A DNA stretch of 64,000 nucleotides from Oryzias latipes (Eukaryota > Chordata > Actinopteri > Beloniformes > Adrianichthyidae): positions 23,402,299-23,466,298 of the forward strand of contig NC_019875.2 of NCBI RefSeq assembly GCF_002234675.1. The letters run 5' to 3'. The notes below the pieces were generated by a model. It did no database searches and was not told the origin of the DNA. It saw only the letters and a list, made by a program, of their open reading frames with translations. Shown one piece after another: positions 51,701 to 60,100 of the stretch. Position 1 is the first letter of the stretch. Each line of letters opens with the position of its first letter. The translations under genes and the position numbers were made by a program.

Positions 51701-52699
51701 GGGTACTCCAGCTTTCTGCCACAGTCCAAAGATATGCTTTATAAGTTAATTGATTACTCTAAATTGTCCCTAGCTTTGGGTGTGGGATTGTGTAACCTGT
51801 CCAGGGTGTACCCTGCCTTTGCCGAACATTAGCCAGGTTAGGCTCTGGCAGCTGGGTGACCCCGACCTCGTCTCTGCTCCTGCTCCTACACCTGGCTGTG
51901 GTTCCTGTCTCAGGCTCGAGTCGCGCCCCTGACTTTATATATGTAGTTGTAGAGTTAGATAAGTTAATTCCTCTCTAAGAGTTCTGGTAAATTGCCTGTC
52001 CGTCCTGGGGGAGGATCCCTCCTTCATGTGGGCACCCCTGAGGTTTCTTCGTTTTTTCCGGAATCCGCTTTTTTAGGAGTTTTTCCTTACCGCGAAGGGA
52101 GGTATAAGGGCAGGGATGTCAAGTTTAGCTTAGTCAGTTTGTTAGTTCAATTTAGTATTTTCCTACTGAACTCTTTGTATTCATGATCCTTTTGAGTTCA
52201 TGTTTTACTTCGAAGCCCATCGAGACGACTGTTGTTGTGATTTTGGGCTATACAAATAAAATTGAATTGAATTGAATTGAATTGAAAAGGAATACAGAAG
52301 GTAATGAAGACGGACAGATGGACACGAGTCACACCCCCAGCCAAACTACGCAAAAATTTGCGACTTAAACTCTGAAAAAATACGATAATTGTTTTTTTAA
52401 GGCTCTTATACAAGATGACAGTTTTAACTTTATATAAAGTAAAACTTTATATATAGTGTAGTGTTAAGGCATTTGATGCCTCTACCTGCACATGCTTTAC
52501 CTTCCATCCTTAATTTAGCTAAAACCCTGCGTCACAAAGTAACAAATCGGCATTGATAAAAGTCACACAACATAAATAAAAAATTGCACAAAGTCCTTTG
52601 TCTTGGTAAATTAACTTAAGAAAACTTTTGCATGTGTTTTCTGATGGCATGCATATAAGGTTTAGATCATCTCTCTATTTTGAGCACTTTCACTTTGCC

Positions 52700-52752
<53 letters not shown>

Positions 52753-55700
52753 GGGGATGGTAGCAGGTTGTAATGTAACCTTGCAGTAAGGGCACGGGTG
52801 TGGTTTTGACATAAATGAGGCAAAAAAAACACAAAAAAAAACACAGACTGAGCAGGAAATGAAGAAGGAGCCAAACAAGAATCAAAAACAAGAAACAACA
52901 AGTTCATTCAAAGTAAAAAATATTCCAGATTACTCCACCTATCATAATCTAGGGAATTTGCTGCTTCTGCAGCTTTAACCACATTAAGTGATAATTGAAA
53001 CAGCAATGCAACAATTAAATGTAGTCCTTTGGCAGACAATGTCTCTAAATCCACTTGCAATTGAGTCTTATAAGAAGAAAAAACTAAGTCAGTCAGTCTA
53101 AACTATCTGTTAATCATCAACTGACCGAGTTACAAGATGACTTGAAATCTGGAAGTCCATGCCGCTATTATCCTTCTCCAAATATTTACATTGCTTCAAC
53201 ATAGCTGAGCTGTCTGTGCTGCACCAACCAGATAGACAGTCTCCTAAAAAAGGCTGAGCTCTGGGGTTAAGGCCAAGTCTAAGGCCAGTGAGCGCCCACA
53301 CATACATCGATCAAGGGCTGACATATTGGTACTAAAACACTCAATGAGGTTTTAACCCCACGGCTCAGATGCATATTTGGATCTAATTCCCCCAAGGGAC
53401 ACATCAGCCACATGTTTTTCATTTATTCTCAAAATAATAAAACTTTTAATAAACTATTCTCAGTACATATTTTTTTTTCTAAAGTTAAGACTTGACAAAC
53501 AAAAGTGGTTGTTTCATGTGCATGTTTGTTTCTGTAAAATTCTTCAATTGCAGAGCAAAGAGAGATAGAGTGGATGTGGGGGGAAATGACTTGGTTTGGG
53601 TGTGACCTGCTCAGCTATGTGCTGGTGATCATGTGAGACCTGTTCTAATTATACACTTCTCAAGAAGAAGGTCGATCCTCTCTCATGGGCAAGAAGCCTG
53701 CACACGTGTCCAGAAGGGTGAACTAGTGTGTCCAGGACTAGTAAAGGGGAGCAACATGTATTTGTGTAACACAACTCTTTTGAGAGTTTGTCCTATTTCA
53801 ACAGTTCAGTCTGTGTTAAAGTGAAGTAGGACAGCAGATTATTTACTGAATGGTCTTTGCAAAAAAAAAGTGATTTCAATTGTTTTTTCAATTTTACTTT
53901 CTGATTTTCAAAATCTTTGTTAGCTCTTTTGTTTTTTGTTCCTAATCTGGGAGTTAAATTCTGCTGTTTTTCATTACAAGTGGAAAAATGGGGTAAGCAG
54001 TTAAAAAAAGCATCAACCACCTCCATTAATGGCTTTGGTCTACTGGGAAATGAATCCAAACTACTAAAATAAGCCAACTTTCAAAAGCTAAAATGTCTCT
54101 GACGGCAACTCCTCTCTGGTGGTGACCTCCAGGTTAAATTGATTAACTAAACATACATGCATGCATCCAGGCCGCTGTGCCTTTTGTGAAAAGCTCCACT
54201 TCCCTGTCAGGCGTGCTAAAGTGAGGGGTTCATGATTGGCAAAAGAAAGCCACAAGAATGCCACAAGCACCTTCAGGACGGGGTTCCAGTTTCTCTTACT
54301 GGCCAACATTTTTGAAATAAAAAAGTTGCTTTACAAAATGACTATTTTTCCTTCAATGTGCATTTTATAAAATATTTTTTTCAGCTTAGTCAGCACAAGG
54401 GCAGTTTTGTTTTATGTCTGTATATCAATTCAACAAATCTTACAGAGATTCTAAAAGCTTGACGGCATTAAAAAAACAACCAAACATTCAAAGGATTGCC
54501 TGGAGGTTTAGATTCTAAAAACAGGAGAATATTAAATAAAGCCCAAGATATTTAATTAGAAACAAGTGTGCACCATTTTGTTTTATTTCTTAAATGTTTT
54601 AATTAATAAAAAGAAGTTCTCATTTAACGTTTTTTTCTTGAACTGAATAAAAATGCAAAAGATATTCAAAATGAAAGACAAAAAATCTCAATAATTACAA
54701 CAAAAAGTAAGATTTATGATAAAATAAAATAAAAATCTATTGTTGGAGCTTGATTAAAAATAGTATTGGATAATGCCACCAAAAATGCCTGATGTTCAGA
54801 TTAGAAAAAAAACAAAAATTATAAAATGTAATAAGTGTCATTTTTTGAAAAAGATATGAAATAAAAACAAACAAGAAACAGGTGTTATATTATAAATAGC
54901 AGCCGGGTAGCTCGGTTGGTAAGGTGAAAGCTATCACGCAGGAATCCAGGGTTCAATTCCCGGAGAGTAATGAACAATGGGCAAGACTCTCAACGCTACT
55001 GCCTCCTGAATGCGGTTCGGCTGCAGCTCACCGCTCCCCCAGGGGACGGGTCAAATACGGAGAAGAATTTACCCATTGTGGGATAAAAAAAGAAGAAACT
55101 ATTATTATTAAATAAAGCATAGAATAATGTAGAATTGAAAATAAAATATGACTTCATTGATCCCAAAAAGGGGAAATTACCTAAATTTGACTTATTATTC
55201 AGAATAAAAGCTAAAACCTTCAAATTAGGAGTCAATGTCGTAGATTTTCTTTAGAAGGTAGAGAGTGAATAAGCAGGACATAACTCCACTGTCCACACCT
55301 GCATTTAGAAATAGATTTAAATGCACCAAAACACGCAGCTGCAGACACGTGTATCTAAATTCCACCCTGCTCAGAAACAGTCAATGACCACAAGGCACCA
55401 GAGTCTGCAGGTGTAAAACTCAACAAGTAAACAAACCATGCACAATCAGGCTTTTTAGCATCAGAGTTTTTCATGACTTGAAACTGGGTTGCCAGTCTGT
55501 ATGGGTCTAAACGATGAAATAGAAGGACAGAAAGATAGCCTTTTGTTGCAGCAGCACAAAAAAAGTGAAGGATAATTGCAGAAAGTTCTCTCGCTGCCCA
55601 CCAGTTTGCACGACACATGAAAGAGCAAATAGACACACAACCACCCCAGCCAGTCCTACGGGGCTTTGCACAGGAAGCGGTTGAGGTGAATGAGAGCTAA

Positions 55701-56299
55701 ATGGCAATGTTATTATCTTGTTGTCTCGTTGTTGAAACCCTAGACCCCAAAATGAGTGTTTCCCCTATTTGAGCTAATCTTTAAAAAAGCTAGAAAATAA
55801 GTTTTCTTAAAAGGGATGATGTTTAACCAACTGGAAACACATCTAGTTTTAAAAACTGTGTTTCTTGGTAAAATATTGAATCAGTTCCAAAAATTTCAAG
55901 TACACTCTATTTAAAGATTTGCTTGGCTTCAAGAAAGTATAACTTCCTCTCTTTTTGTGACTATGAGTGGCAGGAATAAGTTAATTACATGCTATGGTTC
56001 AATAGTGCATAACGTATGTTTTCCGTTTGCAAACCATTTCCAAAACTTGTCAAGCTGTTTGTCAGCTGTTACTTTGCCTGAAATTCATGCTGTCGACTCT
56101 CTGCGCATCACTTCTCCTTTCTTACCTTCAGTGAGTCGAAGCAAGCGATCACGCGTCCGTTGTCCACCTGGCAGCTCTTGGCTGGATGAGCAAACTTGCA
56201 CTCTTGGTCGGAGCGAGAGCACGTGCCCCTCTGAAACTCTCTGCAAACTTCTAGAGTCAGCCACTTTGTATCACGGATGTGCGCTATGTTCATAGCCAT
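35570..56299 (-). CDS. mbnl1: Muscleblind-like splicing regulator 1 (nine coding exons)
   Basis: Joined exons give 398 residues plus stop. Exons (right to left): 56299-56126, 42299-42129, 41935-41717, 40946-40707, 39720-39667, 38553-38400, 37609-37574, 36844-36753, 35626-35570. All junctions have GT donors and AG acceptors and keep frame. Two tandem CCCH zinc-finger pairs bind YGCY RNA: ZnF1 C19/C27/C34/H38, ZnF2 C53/C61/C66/H70, ZnF3 C190/C198/C205/H209, ZnF4 C226/C234/C239/H243, with CX7CX6CX3H and CX7CX4CX3H spacing. A proline/alanine-rich linker separates the pairs (a run of nine Ala at 130-138). A bipartite nuclear signal lies at about 276-300 (KRP ... LPKR), followed by a Gln/Ala-rich tail ending [18 protein letters not shown] and the HKYxTQM end match MBNL1 rather than MBNL2 or MBNL3. 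In vertebrates it controls developmental alternative splicing, polyadenylation and RNA localisation. Regulation by its own product is suggested by the 54-nt exon. Near mammalian length (about 380-390 aa); no damage seen. Confidence 0.95.
36651..36706. repeat. (GA)n microsatellite
   Basis: GA run with one gaaag interruption, in the mbnl1 intron about 45 nt after the 92-nt exon; on the sense strand it is a (CU)n pyrimidine tract, a potential PTB-type binding site. Confidence 0.95.
36753..36844 (-). CDS. mbnl1: mbnl1 92-nt exon (frame-setting)
   Basis: Acceptor caaaaag|TT, donor CAG|GTTTGC. Encodes [18 protein letters not shown] and on to VSTNQ, matching the segment encoded by the 95-nt alternative exon of mammalian MBNL1, with one codon fewer. 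Since 92 is not a multiple of three, its inclusion decides which C-terminus is read. Confidence 0.92.
37574..37609 (-). CDS. mbnl1: mbnl1 36-nt micro-exon
   Basis: Acceptor cag|GCTCAA, donor TTG|GTAGGT. Encodes [11 protein letters not shown] with split glycine and valine codons at its ends; length and peptide match the 36-nt alternative exon of MBNL1. Being 12 codons, it can be skipped without changing frame. Confidence 0.93.
38400..38553 (-). CDS. mbnl1: mbnl1 154-nt exon, second half of nuclear signal and Gln-rich tail
   Basis: Acceptor gggcag|GGCATC, donor CAG|GTATGG. Encodes [18 protein letters not shown] then a Gln/Ala-rich segment ending AAFLPSG. The LPKR motif is the second basic cluster of the nuclear localisation signal. 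Ends in phase 1. Confidence 0.94.
39667..39720 (-). CDS. mbnl1: mbnl1 54-nt alternative exon (nuclear-localisation exon)
   Basis: Encodes [18 protein letters not shown], 18 codons, corresponding to the 54-nt alternative exon (exon 5) of mammalian MBNL1, whose inclusion favours nuclear localisation. The acceptor is taattaag and the donor CTG|GTACTA is far from consensus. Skipping keeps the frame. One residue (Asp instead of Glu) differs from the mammalian peptide as I remember it. Confidence 0.94.
39721..39904 (-). promoter_or_regulatory. mbnl1: Intronic splicing control region with long AG-free zone
   Basis: On the sense strand no AG dinucleotide occurs between 39902 and the acceptor of the 54-nt exon (39722/39721), about 180 nt. 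There is no pyrimidine tract next to the acceptor; a T-rich tract lies about 120-150 nt upstream (39841-39868). At least ten YGCY motifs occur in the proximal ~110 nt, including the run tgctcgctgcctgct right before the exon. This indicates a distant branch point and muscleblind binding. Confidence 0.8.
40707..40946 (-). CDS. mbnl1: mbnl1 240-nt exon, zinc fingers 3 and 4
   Basis: Acceptor acttaag|GTC, donor ATG|GTGAGC. Encodes both fingers of the second pair: [21 protein letters not shown] and [19 protein letters not shown], then an Ala/Gln-rich helix-like segment. All eight zinc ligands are present. Confidence 0.96.
41717..41935 (-). CDS. mbnl1: mbnl1 219-nt exon, linker
   Basis: Acceptor ctttgcag|CCC, donor GAG|GTAAGG. 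Encodes the linker between the zinc-finger pairs, from [14 protein letters not shown] to [11 protein letters not shown] nine-alanine run is written mostly with GCA and GCT codons, so the RNA itself carries a UGC-rich tract. Confidence 0.95.
42129..42299 (-). CDS. mbnl1: mbnl1 171-nt exon, end of zinc finger 2
   Basis: Acceptor tttcag|GGT, donor ATG|GTGAGA. Encodes [20 protein letters not shown] and the conserved [20 protein letters not shown] segment, ending GTQLPAM. Finger 2 is split between this exon and the first coding exon, as in other MBNL genes. Confidence 0.96.
44488..44612 (+). mobile_element. SINE-like element, 3' fragment
   Basis: gactggtgacctgtctagg, accctgcctttgccc, gctgggacaggctccagcaa and gggattaagcaggtatagaaag in order: the 3' third of the same fish SINE-like family. 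The head is missing. Confidence 0.7.
47045..47067. repeat. Poly(A) run
   Basis: 23 consecutive A (47045-47067); its polymorphism makes the flanking ORFs on both strands unreliable. Confidence 0.95.
47384..48196 (+). mobile_element. Dispersed family A element, copy 5, interrupted
   Basis: Starts ttaaagacccattccaa and ends gatcaaaatgggactctc. Contains gaatcaggagcagacgaaaaa, ggggctgtaagctag, gtaaacaaaggg and acaattaaaagaccacta. A second element (47715-48090) is nested between ctgctcctctacaaaaacta and the gtcctagaaaacaacac part. Confidence 0.7.
47715..48090. mobile_element. Nested non-autonomous DNA element
   Basis: Inserted into family A copy 5. Its ends are imperfect inverted repeats: ggttgtgtccaaactcc on the left and, read on the minus strand, ggctatgttcaaattctc on the right. 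Flanks ctatg and ctacg look like a diverged target duplication. The text (catgcgttcccc-like, agttagggagcaggcag) resembles a decayed 'tagtgcactat' type fish MITE. No ORF. Confidence 0.55.
48659..48677. repeat. Poly(G) tract of about 19
   Basis: Uninterrupted G run in the mbnl1 intron. Such tracts are prone to assembly length error. Confidence 0.9.
51588..51860 (+). mobile_element. SINE-like element with tRNA-like head
   Basis: The head gtggcgcagtggttagcgc (box A-like) and ggttccaatccca (box B-like) lie 40 nt apart, followed by gagtttgcatgttctcc, ctgccacagtccaaag, ctctaaattgtccctag, aacctgtccagggtgtaccc and ggttaggctctggcagctgg. The best-preserved copy of the family in the window. Confidence 0.8.
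51990..52286 (+). mobile_element. LINE-type 3' end with (TTGAA)n tail
   Basis: Contains gaggatccctccttcatgtg, gaggtttcttcgttttttcc, ttttccttaccgcgaaggga and gattttgggctatacaaata, then a ttgaa repeat tail. This is the recurrent 3' end of a fish L2-like LINE family. It starts less than 150 bp after the SINE-like element, in the same orientation. Confidence 0.75.
52702..52750. repeat. (TG)n microsatellite
   Basis: About 24 uninterrupted TG units in the mbnl1 intron. Confidence 0.97.
54899..55112 (+). mobile_element. tRNA-derived SINE
   Basis: A head with internal RNA polymerase III promoter: box A-like tagctcggttgg at about 54908 and box B-like ggttcaattcc at about 54950. It is followed by a non-tRNA body (gggcaagactctcaac, ggctgcagctcaccgctccc, ggacgggtcaaatacgg, ttacccattgtgggat) and an (ATT)n-like tail (ttattatta). 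The body is a familiar fish SINE; the head does not fold into a clean cloverleaf, so it is not a functional tRNA gene. Confidence 0.8.
56126..56299 (-). CDS. mbnl1: mbnl1 first coding exon, zinc finger 1
   Basis: 58 codons from [20 protein letters not shown] to IACFDSLK; donor AAG|GTAAGA at 56125. The start sits in a strong context (A at -3, G at +4). [20 protein letters not shown] is an MBNL-family hallmark. Finger 1 is complete and finger 2 begins (Cys53). Confidence 0.96.
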
Positions 56300-57108
56300 G
56301 ATGGCGCACAGATCAAAAGAATCCTAGCAGAGATGTGTTCACGTGTAAATAAAGTAGCTCTAATTAATCCAAAGTGTTGGGGAGCTGTTTTTTATTGTCT
56401 TGGTGTCGTTTCAGCGTTTCCTTTAAAGAGTTGAAATGATTAATTAAAAAAATGAAATAAACTCCTACAGATTGGGAGTGATCCTTTTCCAAGGTGAAAT
56501 GTTGCAGGACATCTGCTGTTGATTTTAACGGTTCATTACTCTGGTCAAACAGCAGCTAAGAAAAAAAAAAAACGCCTAAGGAACTTATCCTCCAACGTTA
56601 TCTCTCCCTGCTTGGCCGTCACTGTTTATTGCATACACAACGACCTTATCTACAGCATTCCCAAGCAAAAACGGCGGGCCGGTGTGTGAGCCCTGCGATC
56701 AGGTAAGTGAAGCAGGCAACAACGGTGGCAGTCTGGGTGAAATCTGCTTCAGGGAGGGTGAAGACACTGAAGGCTCGGTGGAGGCTTCTGGGGTTGAAGG
56801 CGAAGGTTAAAAAATGCTGTGTGGGCCGAGTGGTGTGCAGGGCTGCAGTGGTAAGGCTGGTTCAGCTGGTGGTGTTTGGCCACAAGGCCGTCTGATGGGA
56901 GGATCTGAGGCTGGAACCTGACTGTGTGCAGTGAATGGTGATGGTAGAAGAGAGAGAACCGCGTTGAGCAGAGGCTGCAAGGATGGTGTGGCTGCTGTCC
57001 TTGCACTCGTGTTACTGTGGCAGCAAGCTAGCGAGGCAGGGGGGAGGGTGGAGCTTCAGCTGGAGAAGCAGGTCAAAGCTGCAGCAGACATCAGGGAAGG
57101 CACTTCCT
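56300..57108 (-). other. mbnl1: mbnl1 5' UTR part of first coding exon
   Basis: An excellent acceptor lies at 57109/57108 on the minus strand (ctccctttctcctcag|AGG with a long upstream pyrimidine tract). From there to the ATG the sequence is less AT-rich than the introns and has no competing strong donor, suggesting an 809-nt leader. A nearer acceptor (ctctgctag|GATT at about 56324) would give a 25-nt leader instead. Mammalian MBNL1 also has a long leader in this exon. Confidence 0.55.
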
Positions 57109-60100
57109 CTGAGGAGAAAGGGAGATACAACAGAGGAGAGACAAAATGATTAGTGCAATTGTAAAGAAATAAACTAAATATTTTGTTTTGCTATTTAAAG
57201 ATCATCCCATCTGGTGCAATTTTTATTGTCTTTTGTGGTCCTTCAGAGCAACGCTATGCAGCCGGGGAGTGAAAATATTTAAAAATGTTAAAAATGTACA
57301 GCTCAAACAAATAAAACCTTTGCCCTGAGCTGCGTTCGAGACTCACATCGGGCACGCACATGCTCTTCACGCCACTGAAATCATACTCACACACAAAAAA
57401 AAATGCACAAAGCAGCCATTCACAACTTTCCACCTCTTCTGGGCGACGCGAGAAAACCAGATCAAATCCTGTATCATATGCGATCCGGAAAAGCAAGGCT
57501 AATGTGTTTAGTGGTAAAAAGAAAAAGAAGTGAGCGAAAGCAAGAGGGAAGTTGAGCCAGGGCATGAAGGAGAAGAAGTTAGTCATTTCCTTTCATGCAA
57601 AGTCTTGTGAAAGGGGGTAACCAATGAGAGCGAGCAGAGTTGCAGCAACATTCTGGGCTGAGGGCCAGGTGAGAGCAGGGGAGGAGCAAACAGGCGGCTG
57701 ACCTGCCCGCTGCTGGAGAAAAACAGAGACGCAGACTGAAATAAACACCATGTCTTCTATTTCTATGACAACCTGTTGCTTTCTGAGGAGATTAAAAATA
57801 AATGTGTCACACAACAAGTCATAAAGAATCCAAATAAGGCATTGTTGGATGAATGTTTTAGTACAACTACAAAAGATTCCTTTTCGCTAAAAAGTGTAAT
57901 AATGTGGTTTTCAGGTTGTTATCACAATGCATGATGTGTTTCTGTTCAGACTTTGTTTCTATGTTTGATGTACTCATTGTGCAGCACTTCAATTGATGGG
58001 GGGAATCTGCATGATTGGGCTCCCAGGGGCCCGTTCTGTTCTTATCACACAAACAGCATGAGTCACCACACCCTGTGCAGAGAAATTGCTTTCCCCAGAA
58101 AAAAAAAGAAAACACACACACCTTCAGCAATGCAACAAAACCACCACTAGCTTTACAACGCTTGCAACACTGCATTAGTCTCTGCAGCAGTGCAGCCCAG
58201 GCCACCGTGACCCTGGAGAAAACAGGGAAGGCAGGGGAGAGAGAGTAAGGACAAACTGCTTCTTTTCACCTTGGATGACCCCTGTAGCAAAACGGTGCTG
58301 TTGAAAGACACGAACATCAGCGGCAAACGCACACTAACACAAATACACTTACAGTTCTGCACAAACTTAAGTGCACACACAAGCTCACACTATGGGCACA
58401 ACGTCTGTGACGGATGCATAATGCAGAAAAGTTCAAGAATTTCCATTTTCAATATTTATCGTGTGTTTTGGTGTTTCAACATGTTCATGTAGAATTTTTC
58501 CAAAGATGGAGGACATATACCAATAAAATTAAGATTAAACCAGCATTTCTGAGTATTTGGTTATTCAAATCGTAGTGAATCAGAAGCAGAAAAAGCCTGC
58601 AGTGACACAGCTGCTATTGTTGGCAGGCCACAAGCTTTCTGCTCTGCTCCATTCCAAGGCATCCATTTGCAGACAAATAGATCCATGTACATCTTTGTTT
58701 TCCGCATCTAACCTGGCATCTGGCTCAAAAGTGTACAGCTAGACAGCACTGATATTGCTCGCCTGTTGTTAGGGTTCAGAGGGACTATAAACTACTGGAA
58801 GAGTGTAAACAAAGGGATCATGAGAAATGAGTGCAGGCTTACGCTGCGCCACAACTCAAGGCAAATTTCGGACCAACTTTTGCCACTCTGCAGAAACTAT
58901 GTCATGTTTTTATAATTAAAAGACCATTGGGAACGCTTTTAAAATAGATCAAAAGATGAGCGGAGCAGGACTTTAAAAATAAATGGAACATTTCATCAAA
59001 CGTTCCCCTTTAAAAAAAAGGAAAATTAATTTCAAACACAACAACATTTAAATACAAAAGGTGGACTGAGAGTAACTTGACTGAACTTTTTGTTTTGAAA
59101 TGATTAAAAGGTTTTTGCTTATTTTACTAACACTTCAGTGAAAAGTCGGCCATGTCAAATCTTTAAGTGGCTTGGGGGGTGTTTTCTCTTTTTTTTTTTT
59201 TACTATATAATGCTGATATTTTAACAAAAAACAGATTATAGCTGCAGCCAGACTATCAATAAATTAAAACAGAAGCATCTATTTAAAGATTTTTTTTTCC
59301 ATGTCAAGGCCTGAGCAACGGTCTCCGTGAGAGAGGAAACTGACTGGGTGCAAGAAGAAATGATGCCCCCCTAAGTTCTCCTTTTCTACCAAATCAGTTT
59401 CTGTTGTTCCTATTAGGTTCAGACAAGGGCACATCTGTGAGAGAAAAAACATTGTAGTGATAATGAGCACTCACTGTGATCCATCATGTCTGGACATGGA
59501 TTAACCTTGCCCTACTGAGTTCTTTTTTTTTTGTTACCCTGGTTAACATGACAGTGTTTTTCCTTCATTCGGCTATATGTGCCAGTGCTATTAGATTCCT
59601 TCAGATCTTTTTTCAGCTCAAAAAGATGTTGTTTTGGTCTAAAACTGTAACTCCTACATTTGATTTCTCTGATCTGTCGACTAGTTTCACCACCTCAAGA
59701 TCTAAAAATGTCCATCATCCTCAGAATCACCACTTCAACCTTCAAGGTCAAGGTCAGTGCAAGGTCACCTACAGAAGTTATCAGTTTGAGTGAAAGAAAC
59801 TGAAAAATGAGGTCCTCCTAATGCTCTGAGAATCTGTTGTTAACATGCAGAAAATTAAGACATTTCAGCAGCACGTCTGATGCAGCAAGAACAGGTAATA
59901 CAGTCATGAAAAGTTGGTTCTGACATGGACAAAAAAAGATCTTTTATCTTGCTTAGATACCTCGAAAATGCCCTAAATGACAGAAGACCGCCTTATTTTT
60001 CGCCAACAAGACACATTTTGACTGAGTGAAGAACATTAGAATCCAAAGAAACATAAGATTGTTGTTACTGCAGCTCTTAGAGACCAAAGGGGGGGGGGGG

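Larger units (their letters stand above)
42300..56125 (-). other. mbnl1: mbnl1 intron after the first coding exon (13.8 kb)
   Basis: Bounded by the donor AAG|GTAAGA (56125) and acceptor tttcag|GGT (42299). Holds repeats listed separately (44488, 47045, 47384, 48660, 51588, 51990, 52702, 54899) and an (AT)n run near 45929-45949. The 43461-43829 minus-strand ORF has no recognisable domain. No further exon is supported. Confidence 0.8.

Noticed and set aside
54899..54970. tRNA gene
   Set aside because: Boxes A and B are present but no proper cloverleaf, and a SINE body follows.
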